A DNA stretch of 15,562 nucleotides. It comes from Candidatus Latescibacterota bacterium (GTDB lineage: Bacteria > Latescibacterota > 4484-107 > B68-G9). The translations under genes were made by a program, and so were the position numbers. Positions 7,892-14,686 of this stretch are shown here, piece by piece (position 1 is the first letter of the stretch; the number at the start of each line of letters is the position of its first letter). The stretch spans positions 1-15,562 of the forward strand of contig DTYS01000116.1 in assembly GCA_012961755.1 (NCBI GenBank), read 5' to 3'. Below the pieces are notes generated by a model. It worked only from the letters and a program-made list of their open reading frames with translations, was not told where the DNA came from and searched no databases.

Positions 7892-8322
7892 TACATCTTG
7901 TACAGCTTCTCCCCCTCTATCTGACTGACCCCATGCTCCGAAAGGAGGTTGGACGAACGGCTTATGTCCTCCGTCCTGAAGATAACTATAGCGTTCTTCC
8001 CGCTCTTCTCCACGAAGGCGTACATGTACTCCACGTTTATACCCCCATTCCTGAATATCTCCAACACCTTGGCCAACCCACCCGGCTGGTCCGACACCTC
8101 CACGGCCAGCACGTCGCTCTCCCTGACCGTAAATCCCGAATTCCGTAATATCCTGTACGCCTCGTCGGGCTTGTCAACTATGAGCCTGAGTATACCGAAG
8201 TCCGAGGTATCGGCAAGCGAAAGCGCCCTTATGTTGATTCCGGCCCTTCCTAACACATCCGTGACCTCGTGGAGCCTCCCCGAACGGTTCTCTAAGAAGA
8301 TGGAAAGCTGCTTCGCCGTCAT
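7891..8322 (-). CDS. Tandem ACT-domain protein
   Basis: The 143-residue protein consists of two ACT domains and nothing else. ACT1 covers about 4-69 (LSIFLENRSGRLHEVTDVL, GINIRALSLA) and ACT2 about 72-138 (AVEVSDQPGGLAKVLEIF, GINVEYMYAFVE). ACT domains bind amino acids at their interfaces; this type commonly accompanies phenylacetate-CoA ligase, indolepyruvate oxidoreductase and Liv genes, and is thought to sense an amino acid ligand. It may modulate PaaK or the transporter; there is no DNA-binding domain. A clear AGGAGG lies 5 nt before ATG 8322, 13 nt after the amidohydrolase stop. The family is certain; the ligand and partner are inferred. Confidence 0.92.
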   Translation of the reverse strand: MTAKQLSIFLENRSGRLHEVTDVLGRAGINIRALSLADTSDFGILRLIVDKPDEAYRILRNSGFTVRESDVLAVEVSDQPGGLAKVLEIFRNGGINVEYMYAFVEKSGKNAIVIFRTEDISRSSNLLSEHGVSQIEGEKLYKM

Positions 8323-8335
8323 GGTCGCCTCCTGT

Positions 8336-9181
8336 TCAGAGATAATCCCTCAACAGCTCCTCCGCATTCCTCCCCAATATCATCTCTATCTCCCGATCGG
8401 GAAGCCTCAGGGAGAAGATGTTCCCCACCTCGACCCTCTGGTCCTTCCATGGGGAATCCGTGCCGAAGAGGATCCGTTCGGTGCCGTGTTTCTTTATTAT
8501 CCTCTCTATCTGGGAGCAGGCCGTATGGGCGAAGGAGAAGCTCGTTTCCAGGAGAACGTCCCTGCCCACGAGATGCTCCTCAACAGCGTCCCACATCCTG
8601 AACCCTCCCAGGTGCGCTGCTACGACCTTTAACCCAGGGAACTCCCTTAGGACCTTGGCTATCCGCTCCGGCGACCCGTAGCCCGGCCTCTGGAAAGCTA
8701 TGTCGTCCCCAGCGTGGAGGAAGAGGATGAGTCCCTCAGCCCTCAGTGCATCGTACATGGGGAACATCTTGGGATCGTCGGGGAGGAAGTCCTGGTAATC
8801 AGGGTGCATCTTCACGCCCGGAAGGCCTAAGGACTTGATCCTACTTATCTCCCCCTCCCAGTCTTCTAAGTCCGGGTGCAGGGCACCGAAGGCCGCTATC
8901 CGGTCGTCACTGACCTCCTTCGCCCAGTCGTTTATCGATCGGACCTGCGAGGGCTTGGTCGCCACGGGCATCACCCAGGCCCTTGAGATCCCAGCCATAT
9001 CCATACTACCCTTCAAACCTTCTATCGTCCCGTCCGAGTAGCTCGGATGGTTCCCGTCCAGGGCCTTGAGGGCCTCCATAGCCCTCGAGGCCAGGGAGTC
9101 CGGGAACGCATGTGTATGGGAGTCGACGATCCATATCCCTGAGGAACCTTCCATCTTCGATAACATAATCAACTGGATCAT
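8336..9181 (-). CDS. Amidohydrolase-2 family metal-dependent hydrolase/decarboxylase
   Basis: This is a TIM-barrel enzyme of the Amidohydro_2 group (ACMSD/gamma-resorcylate decarboxylase relatives). In the 281-residue product the metal ligands are visible: His22 and His24 in DSHTHAFPD, His156 in LFLHAGDD, His190 in AAHLGG and Asp242 in FGTDSPW, plus the GVKMHP strand at 122-127. Members decarboxylate aromatic or enol acids or hydrolyse lactones and esters, so a role in aromatic-acid metabolism fits its place between paaK and the ACT gene, but the substrate is unknown. The ATG overlaps the paaK stop (ATGA), with GAGG 5 nt upstream. The extra N-terminal residues before the first strand (IWIVDSH) leave a later start, such as Met6 or Met10, possible. 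Confidence 0.87.
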   Translation of the reverse strand: MIQLIMLSKMEGSSGIWIVDSHTHAFPDSLASRAMEALKALDGNHPSYSDGTIEGLKGSMDMAGISRAWVMPVATKPSQVRSINDWAKEVSDDRIAAFGALHPDLEDWEGEISRIKSLGLPGVKMHPDYQDFLPDDPKMFPMYDALRAEGLILFLHAGDDIAFQRPGYGSPERIAKVLREFPGLKVVAAHLGGFRMWDAVEEHLVGRDVLLETSFSFAHTACSQIERIIKKHGTERILFGTDSPWKDQRVEVGNIFSLRLPDREIEMILGRNAEELLRDYL

Positions 9182-10473
9182 ATCCTCCTCTTGTCTATGA
9201 CCCTTTTGGCCTTGCCTATACTCCGCTCTATCGTCTTGGGTTCAACGAGCTTGACCTTGACAGTGAGCCCCAAAACCCCCTCTATCTCCGATCTTATCTT
9301 CTCCTCCAAGGCCTCCAATGCCCTCACCTCGTCCGAGAACAGCCTCTCCTCGACCTCGACCCAGACCTCAAGCTCATCCAGACCTTTCTCCCTGGTGACT
9401 ACGAGCTGGTAGTGGGGCTGTACTTCATCTATCCCCATGAGCACGCTCTCAATCTGCGAGGGGAACACGTTGACTCCCCTTATTATCAACATGTCGTCAG
9501 TGCGCCCCTTTATCTTGCTTATCCTAGGCATCGTCCTGCCGCAGTGGGGGCAGGGCTCATAGGTTATGCTCACTATGTCCCTCGTGGCGTAACGCAGAAG
9601 CGGCATCCCCTCTTTGGTGAGGGTTGTGAGCACGAGCATCCCATCCTCACCCTCCCCCACGGGCTCAAGGCTGTCCGGGTCCAGGACCTCGGGGAGGAAG
9701 TGGTCGGCCCAGAGGTGGAGTCCGTCCTGGCCGGGGCACTCCTGGGCGACCCCAGGACCTATTATCTCGGAGAGCCCGTAGATGTCGGTCGCCAACAGGT
9801 CCCATGCGGCCTCTATCTCCCTCCTCATCCCCTCGCTCCAGGGCTCCGCCCCGAATATCCCTATCCTTAAGGAGGTCTTTCTGGGGTCTATGTCCATCTC
9901 CCTCGCTTCCTCGGCCATGTAGAGGGCGTAGGTCGGGGTACAGGTGAGGATGGTGGGTTTGAAGTCCTGTATGAGCTTTATCTGCCTCTTGGTCCCGCCG
10001 GCGGATACCGGCACCACCGAAGCTCCCAGCTCTATCGCCCCGTAGTGTACGCCGAGTCCTCCCGTGAAGAGGCCGTAACCGTACGCATTATGTATAAGGT
10101 CGTCCTTGGTTCCACCCGCGCAGGCTATGGTCCTGGCCATGACCTCCGACCAGAGGCCTATGTCGTGTTTCGTGTAGGCCACGACCGTCGGATCCCCAGT
10201 GGTTCCGGAGGAGACGTGTATCTCTAAGATGTCCGACGTAGGCACCGCCAACATCCCGAAGGGATAATGTTGCCTGAGGATCTCCTTGTCGGTTATGGGA
10301 AGGAGCTTCAGATCCTCTAAAGACTTGACATGTTCAGGTCTTACCCCCCTCTCGTCCATGGCCCTCCTGTAGAACGGTACCCTTTCGTACACGCGGGCAA
10401 CTAACTCCTTAAGTCTCCGGATCTGAAGGGCCTTCAGCTCCTCCGGTTGTAGATATTCCTGTTCCCAACGCAT
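9178..10473 (-). CDS. paaK: Phenylacetate-CoA ligase (PaaK family)
   Basis: PaaK is an ATP-dependent acyl-adenylate-forming ligase that converts phenylacetate or another aryl acetate to its CoA thioester in the cytoplasm. Its 431 residues match the usual length. Motifs in order: P-loop SSGTTGDP (88-95), YGLSE (232-236), PGQDGLHLWADHFLPE (247-262), RYATRDI (294-300), KGRTDDMLIIRGVNVFPSQIE (322-342) and C-terminal GKAKRVID containing the catalytic lysine (421 or 423). A CPHC pair at 308-311, with Cys246, may bind a metal as in some relatives. The ribosome binding site AAGGGAG lies at the end of the eutN-like gene, 2 nt upstream. The usual partner indolepyruvate:ferredoxin oxidoreductase is not in the window. 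Family identity is firm; the exact aryl acid is not determined. Confidence 0.95.
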   Translation of the reverse strand: MRWEQEYLQPEELKALQIRRLKELVARVYERVPFYRRAMDERGVRPEHVKSLEDLKLLPITDKEILRQHYPFGMLAVPTSDILEIHVSSGTTGDPTVVAYTKHDIGLWSEVMARTIACAGGTKDDLIHNAYGYGLFTGGLGVHYGAIELGASVVPVSAGGTKRQIKLIQDFKPTILTCTPTYALYMAEEAREMDIDPRKTSLRIGIFGAEPWSEGMRREIEAAWDLLATDIYGLSEIIGPGVAQECPGQDGLHLWADHFLPEVLDPDSLEPVGEGEDGMLVLTTLTKEGMPLLRYATRDIVSITYEPCPHCGRTMPRISKIKGRTDDMLIIRGVNVFPSQIESVLMGIDEVQPHYQLVVTREKGLDELEVWVEVEERLFSDEVRALEALEEKIRSEIEGVLGLTVKVKLVEPKTIERSIGKAKRVIDKRRI

Positions 10474-10475
10474 AG

Positions 10476-10754
10476 CTACTCCCTTCTCTCCTCAACGTAC
10501 ACCCTATCAACTATCCCAACGACCGCCGCATCTACGGGCCCGAACGCCTCTGGAAGCGCCTCAATGGCCTCCCTCCTGCTCACCAAGAACACAACCTCAC
10601 CCCTGTTCGCCCCTATGACGTCCACGGCCACATGGGGCTCACCCGAAGGCTCCCTCCTCTCGTTCAAAGGCTGGACGACCAAGAGCCTGATTCCCTTTAA
10701 GCTTTCGTCCTTCCTCGTGGCAATCACTGTGCCTATAACTTTGCCCAAATACAT
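10476..10754 (-). CDS. EutN/CcmL-family microcompartment vertex protein
   Basis: EutN/CcmL proteins form pentamers that cap the vertices of bacterial microcompartment shells. Starting at ATG 10754 the product is 92 residues, standard for the family. It opens with MYLGKVIGTVIATRK, then GIRLLVVQPL (21-30), VAVDVIGANRGEVVFLVS (42-59) and the family signature PVDAAVVGIVDRVYV (73-87). A longer frame from TTG 10802 exists, but that TTG is the first half of a -35 box and adds 16 residues absent from relatives. AAGGA lies 7 nt before the ATG. It is the first gene of the operon, directly before paaK. No BMC-H or BMC-T shell genes are in the window, so either the rest of a shell lies elsewhere or this protein has an independent role. 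Confidence 0.88.
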   Translation of the reverse strand: MYLGKVIGTVIATRKDESLKGIRLLVVQPLNERREPSGEPHVAVDVIGANRGEVVFLVSRREAIEALPEAFGPVDAAVVGIVDRVYVEERRE

Positions 10755-10772
10755 CCTTATTTCCTTATGCTG

Positions 10773-10802
10773 AATATAACTATCCCTATACGTCCTTGTC
10801 AA
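10773..10802 (-). promoter_or_regulatory. Sigma70-type promoter of the eutN-paaK-liv operon
   Basis: On the minus strand, a perfect -35 TTGACA (10802-10797) and -10 TATATT (10778-10773, five of six) are separated by 18 nt. Transcription should begin near 10766, giving a very short leader of about a dozen nucleotides with AAGGA at its front. The -35 box begins 4 nt after the DUF4159 stop, so the two operons abut with no room for a conventional terminator. Confidence 0.75.
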
Positions 10803-10806
10803 GTCC

Positions 10807-11466
10807 TCACTGCATTAAAGCCCAGACTGCTATGTTTACTCCAAACTTGAGGGCCTCCTCCCTTATCCTCGGAGGGTCGTTATGACTTGGGGTCCAGCCG
10901 TCGCTTATATTTGAGTTATAGGTATAAAGCACCAAGAGCCTTCCGTCGTGGAAGATCCCGTAGGTCCTCGGGGGTCCTGGATAGTGTTCGTGCACCTTAG
11001 GAGTCCCCCCGGGAAAGTCGTAGTAACAATGGAACAGCCCGTAATCGTAAGGCAGCTCTACCAATTCTTCGTCCGGAAAGACCTTCTTCATCTCCCTCCT
11101 GAAGGCCTTGTCCATCTCGTAGTCGTCGTCCGCGTAGAGGAACCCTCCGTGTATGAGATACTTCCTCAGCCTCCTCGCCTCCTCCTCCGAGAAGTTTATG
11201 TTACCGTGTCCCGTAATATAAAGGATTGGGTAGGAGAAAAGTTCTGGGTCCATGATCCCGACCCTAGCTTCGTCGTCCGCGGTGTGGATGTTAGTATGCT
11301 CCCTTATATAAGCCAAAAGGTTAGGTATAACATCGGGGTCGTTATACCAATCTCCACCCCCGGAATACCTCAGCCTCGCTATCGTGAGCTTCGCCGTGGG
11401 CCCGGCGAGCTCCCCCGAGGCGACCGAGGCTAGGAACATCGTCAGACATAGCGCACGAAACCTCAT
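10807..11466 (-). CDS. Secreted DUF4159 protein
   Basis: The 219-residue protein has a signal peptide (MRFRALCLTMFLASVASG) and then the characteristic DUF4159 opening KLTIARLRYSGGGDWYND (26-43). Other conserved parts are PILYITGHGNINFSEEE (80-96), GGFLYADDD (107-115) and VYTYNSN-like residues near 181-186. The fold is related to class I glutamine-amidotransferase-like domains, and no reaction has been established to my knowledge. Relatives often sit near MoxR/VWA or envelope genes. The ATG overlaps the amidase stop (ATGA), with GGGGGGAG upstream, so it is translationally coupled and may assist in peptidoglycan or envelope maintenance; that role is inferred from neighbours only. Confidence 0.85.
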   Translation of the reverse strand: MRFRALCLTMFLASVASGELAGPTAKLTIARLRYSGGGDWYNDPDVIPNLLAYIREHTNIHTADDEARVGIMDPELFSYPILYITGHGNINFSEEEARRLRKYLIHGGFLYADDDYEMDKAFRREMKKVFPDEELVELPYDYGLFHCYYDFPGGTPKVHEHYPGPPRTYGIFHDGRLLVLYTYNSNISDGWTPSHNDPPRIREEALKFGVNIAVWALMQ

Positions 11467-12896
11467 CTCCCCCCTTGAAGAGCTATCGCCCTCTCCTGCT
11501 GTTCCTTAAAGTTCCTTATCGCCCTGAAGAGGGCCAGGGCAGCCCTCCTCCTGAAAGCGGATGTCTTGAGCAGTCTCTCCTCCCCCCGGTTGGATATGAA
11601 CCCCAGCTCCACCAGCACACTGGGCATGGCAGCCCCGGTTCCGAGCATCACGTAGAACCCCGCCTGTTTCACCCCCCTGTCCTCCAACCCTAAGCCCCTT
11701 ACGAGCTCCTCTTGGACGCACGCTGCGAGCTTCTGACTCTCCTTCAAGAACTGGTCCGAAAGCATGTCCGTAAGTATGTCCTTCAGGGGGAAGTTATCTT
11801 CCTTCAAGCTCGGGATGACCTCCTCGAACCTCAAAGAAGCGTTCTCCCTCCTCGCCACCTCCCTCGCGTCCTCCGTCTTGGCCTCGGAAAGGAAGTAAGT
11901 CTCAATCCCTACTACTTTCGGATTCTTACTTGAATTGCAGTGGAGACTTATGAACAACTGTCCTCCTCCGTTTACGGCGATCCTCGCCCTCTCCTGAAGG
12001 GGGACGAATACATCCTCGGTCCTCGTGAGCACCACCTGCATCCCAAGCTCCTCCCTGAGGAGCTTGGCAAGCCTTAAGGCTATGTCCAAGGCCACATCTT
12101 TCTCCTTCAACCCCGTGGGTCCCACAGCTCCCTCGTCCCTCCCACCGTGGCCCGGGTCTATGATTACAGTGCGGTACGCCCACATCTCCTGTTTCCTCGG
12201 CTTCTTCGCCCTCTGCCAAAGCAGGACGACGACCTTCTTGGGGTCCGGACTGGGATACATACGATAGTCCGAGACTCCGGGCTTTAAACGGAAGGATATC
12301 TGGGCCGAATGGGAATATTGATAAGCCCTCACCTCCCTCACCGCCCCCTCGGGTCCTAAGGAACCCATAGCTGTAGTGTCCAACCTTCCCCTGTAGAGCG
12401 TCAAATGGAGCCATCCCGACGCCAGGGCAGCCTCCGCGCGGAGGGGCTCCGAGGTGCGGACGACTATCAGCGTCCCGTTGGCCCTTTCCTCTATGGAGAC
12501 CCCCAATATATTTACCCCTCCCTCCTTCCACTTAAGCTTTCCCCGGACGAAGGAGGAAACATAAGGGAGAAGTAAGTCTAAGGGCACATGTAACTCCCCC
12601 TTCAACATCCTCGGAGGGACAGGCAGGTGGTGTATCTCCCCGTCCACTACGAAGAAGGGATCCTCCGGGACGAACTCCACCTCATGTCCGTCCGAAGTGA
12701 GGGTCACCCTCATAGTGGCCAGATCCCATTCCAGTCCGGCCTTCCAGGCCCGCGACAGCTCGGAAAGGGGAACCCAGATGTGTCCCTCAAGTTCGGAGGC
12801 ACGAAGGTGATAAGTGGTATCGGCCGTCACCCAAAGGACGTCCGAAGCCGAACTTATGTGCGAACCTAGAACGAACAGGTACGCCATCAAAGACAT
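11463..12896 (-). CDS. amiC: N-acetylmuramoyl-L-alanine amidase (Amidase_3, AMIN)
   Basis: This zinc enzyme cleaves the bond between N-acetylmuramic acid and the peptide stem of peptidoglycan, typically during cell separation. In 477 residues I see a short N-terminal export signal (MSLMAYLFVLGSHISSAS), a Cu-amine-oxidase-N-like repeat (about 22-130, with WVPLSELS and HVPLDLLL strands), an AMIN-like domain (about 132-230) and Amidase_3 from 242. Catalytic and zinc residues are His250 (IIDPGHGG), Glu265 (LKEKD), His319 (ISLHCNSS) and Glu430 (VELGFISN). An inserted segment at about 334-390 resembles the autoinhibitory region seen in AmiB/AmiC types. It starts 1 nt after the smpB stop and overlaps DUF4159 by 4 nt. 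The symbol is by family only. Confidence 0.93.
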   Translation of the reverse strand: MSLMAYLFVLGSHISSASDVLWVTADTTYHLRASELEGHIWVPLSELSRAWKAGLEWDLATMRVTLTSDGHEVEFVPEDPFFVVDGEIHHLPVPPRMLKGELHVPLDLLLPYVSSFVRGKLKWKEGGVNILGVSIEERANGTLIVVRTSEPLRAEAALASGWLHLTLYRGRLDTTAMGSLGPEGAVREVRAYQYSHSAQISFRLKPGVSDYRMYPSPDPKKVVVLLWQRAKKPRKQEMWAYRTVIIDPGHGGRDEGAVGPTGLKEKDVALDIALRLAKLLREELGMQVVLTRTEDVFVPLQERARIAVNGGGQLFISLHCNSSKNPKVVGIETYFLSEAKTEDAREVARRENASLRFEEVIPSLKEDNFPLKDILTDMLSDQFLKESQKLAACVQEELVRGLGLEDRGVKQAGFYVMLGTGAAMPSVLVELGFISNRGEERLLKTSAFRRRAALALFRAIRNFKEQQERAIALQGGR

Positions 12897-12897
12897 C

Positions 12898-13353
12898 TCA
12901 GCCTTTCCTCCTCAATGCCCTCTCGATCTCCCTCTCCTCCACCCTCCGTGCTATCTCCCTCCTCCTATCGTAGAGCTTCTTCCCCTTGGCCAGGGCGAGT
13001 TCGAGCTTAGCTATCCCCCTATCGTTGAAGTAAACTTTGAGAGGCACGAGGGTAAATCCACGTTCCTGGGTCCGGCCCATCAACTTCTTGATCTCGTACT
13101 TATGAAGTAGAAGCTTCCTCGGCCTCTTCGGATCGTGGTTGAACCTTCCCCCCCGTTCGTAGGGACTTATGTGCATCTGATGGAGCCACACCTCTCCATC
13201 CTCGACCTTCGCATATGCGTCCTGGATGCTCGCCCTCCCCTCCCTCAGCGATTTCACCTCCGTCCCCTTGAGGACTATCCCAGCCTCGTAGGTCTCCAGT
13301 ATATCGTAGTCGTGCCTCGCCCTCCTGTTCCTGACCACAACCCTTTCGGGCAT
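12898..13353 (-). CDS. smpB: SsrA-binding protein SmpB
   Basis: SmpB binds tmRNA and delivers it to stalled ribosomes for trans-translation. The 151-residue product contains all hallmarks: HDYDILETYEAGIVLKGTEVKSL (14-36, the OB-fold start), SIQDAYAKV (42-50), HISPYERGGRFNHDPKRPRKLLLHK (61-85) and GKKLYDRRREI (124-134), followed by a basic helical tail that reads the decoding centre and mRNA channel. GGAGG sits 6 nt before ATG 13353, 23 nt after the PASTA gene. The ssrA (tmRNA) gene, often nearby, is not in the window. The identity is certain. Confidence 0.97.
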   Translation of the reverse strand: MPERVVVRNRRARHDYDILETYEAGIVLKGTEVKSLREGRASIQDAYAKVEDGEVWLHQMHISPYERGGRFNHDPKRPRKLLLHKYEIKKLMGRTQERGFTLVPLKVYFNDRGIAKLELALAKGKKLYDRRREIARRVEEREIERALRRKG

Positions 13354-13376
13354 ATATGTCCTCCAAAGGGGAACGT

Positions 13377-14096
13377 CTAAGGTGCCAACCCGCTGACCCA
13401 GAGCTTCACCTCCCCCTCGGCCTTAGCTCCCGCCTCAGGCTCCTGCCTGAGGACCGTCCCTGGAAGGTAAGTCGTATCCGGCACCTGGACCACCCGGAAG
13501 GACAGCCCTTCCCTTTCCAGGACTTCCTCGGCCTCCTCCAAGGGCATGCCTACCAGGTCCGGCATCCTCTTGGGTCCAAGCCCGGAGCTGACTATAAGGT
13601 CCACCCTCGTCCCCTCGGGCACCTTCGTCCCCGCCTTAGGCGCCTGCCCTATGACCACACCCTTGGGCACGGAGGAAGGGACTTCCTTCATCTCCCCGAG
13701 CCTGAGACCTACTTGCTTTAACCTCAGCCTCGCCTGCCTAACCGAAACTCCGCACACATCCACGACCTCCCTCAAGGACCTTCCCTTGCTCACTATAAGA
13801 TATATCCTCCTTCCCAACTTCGCCTTAGAAAAGGGCTCCGGCCTCTGGGATATTACGCATCCCTTCGGAACGTAAGGGTCGTACCTCTCCTCCTCAGTCC
13901 TCACCCTGAACCCCTTCTCCGAGAGGATGTTCCTCGCCTCCTCCAAGGGCCTGTCCGTTACATCCGGAACTTCTATGGACCTTCCGTGCTTGGTGATCAC
14001 GGGGAGCACAGCGAGGTCCAAGGCCAACGTTCCCAGGAGGGCAGCCAGAACTGCCCCCAATACCAGAGCGATTAAATGCTCGACCGACCTCCTCAA
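13377..14096 (-). CDS. Membrane-anchored PASTA-domain protein without kinase
   Basis: PASTA domains bind peptidoglycan fragments or beta-lactams and usually form the outside part of Ser/Thr kinases or PBP2x. This 239-residue protein has two arginines, a transmembrane anchor (about 8-34) and three PASTA repeats at about 41-104, 109-171 and 177-236 (e.g. VPDVTDRPLEEARNIL; MPDLVGMPLEEAEEVL). There is no kinase or transpeptidase domain, so it is probably a structural or sensing wall-binding protein facing the periplasm. The start is TTG 14096, with GAGG 7 nt upstream; no in-frame ATG precedes the anchor. It sits 17 nt after ruvA, where ruvB would often be. Its wall-binding role fits the amidase downstream. 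Confidence 0.87.
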   Translation of the reverse strand: MRRSVEHLIALVLGAVLAALLGTLALDLAVLPVITKHGRSIEVPDVTDRPLEEARNILSEKGFRVRTEEERYDPYVPKGCVISQRPEPFSKAKLGRRIYLIVSKGRSLREVVDVCGVSVRQARLRLKQVGLRLGEMKEVPSSVPKGVVIGQAPKAGTKVPEGTRVDLIVSSGLGPKRMPDLVGMPLEEAEEVLEREGLSFRVVQVPDTTYLPGTVLRQEPEAGAKAEGEVKLWVSGLAP

Positions 14097-14113
14097 CGCA
14101 GGGCCTCGGACAT
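14093..14113 (-). other. Six-codon minicistron between ruvA and the PASTA gene
   Basis: Directly after the ruvA TAA comes ATG TCC GAG GCC CTG CGT TGA (peptide MSEALR). Its TGA overlaps the TTG start of the PASTA gene by two bases. This arrangement would let ribosomes leaving ruvA reinitiate and then hand over to the TTG. It could be chance in so short a gap; there is no independent evidence of translation. Confidence 0.3.
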
Positions 14114-14686
14114 TTATCCCTTCAACGCCTCCCTTATAAGCTCCTCTATCGAAGCCTCCTTCCCCAACCTTCCCCTGGCCTTCGCCAAGGCCATCCTCGC
14201 CTCCGAATCCCTCATACCTAAGGAAAGCAGGGCTAAGAACGCCTCATCTGATGCCCCCTTCACCTCGGGGGCGACCTGGACCTCCTCTCCGAACTTCTCC
14301 CTAAGCTCCAGGACCAGCCTCTGGGCCGTCTTCCTCCCTATCCCAGGGACCGAGGTGAGCCTTCCAAGGTCGTTCCTTACCACAGCCCTCCTGAACTCCT
14401 CAGGTGACATGGCCGAAAGCACGGCCTGGGCGAGCTTGGGCCCCACCCCTGAAACCGACATTAACGTCCTGAAGAGCTCCCTTTCCTCCTCCGTGGCGAA
14501 GCCGAAAAGCTCCATCCCATCTTCCTTCACGTGCAGATATGTCAGGATTTGGACCTGCTCCCCCACCTCCCCAACCCTATCGTAGCTTGAGAGAGGTATA
14601 TGCACAAAATATCCCACCCCTCCTACATCTACCACGAGGTGGGTGGGGCCCTTCTGAGCTAACTTCCCGGAAAGGTACGCTATCAT
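14114..14686 (-). CDS. ruvA: Holliday junction DNA helicase subunit RuvA
   Basis: RuvA tetramers hold four-way DNA junctions and load RuvB for branch migration. The 190-residue protein has the OB-fold domain (1-62, MIAYLSGKL start and LHVKEDGMELFGF), two helix-hairpin-helix motifs (VSGVGPKLA 78-86; VPGIGRKTAQRL 113-124), an acidic linker and the C-terminal RuvB-binding domain (about 145-190). ATG overlaps the ruvC stop by four bases (ATGA). ruvB is not downstream, so the motor subunit is encoded elsewhere. Length and motifs are standard. Confidence 0.97.
   Translation of the reverse strand: MIAYLSGKLAQKGPTHLVVDVGGVGYFVHIPLSSYDRVGEVGEQVQILTYLHVKEDGMELFGFATEEERELFRTLMSVSGVGPKLAQAVLSAMSPEEFRRAVVRNDLGRLTSVPGIGRKTAQRLVLELREKFGEEVQVAPEVKGASDEAFLALLSLGMRDSEARMALAKARGRLGKEASIEELIREALKG

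Noticed and set aside
7949..8632. 227-codon open frame on the plus strand
   Set aside because: It spans the antisense of the ACT gene and the amidohydrolase across their junction and has no recognisable content.
10755..10802. N-terminal extension of the eutN-like gene from TTG 10802
   Set aside because: The TTG belongs to a TTGACA -35 box with a matching -10; the added 16 residues do not resemble the family, and ATG 10754 has its own ribosome binding site.
11926..12531. 201-codon minus-strand frame in another phase
   Set aside because: It lies wholly within the amidase and its low-complexity Gly/Arg-rich product is typical of a shifted frame.
13354..13366. Longer smpB or a separate gene starting upstream at 13366
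   Set aside because: The 88-codon frame there is out of phase with smpB; smpB has GGAGG at the right distance from ATG 13353.
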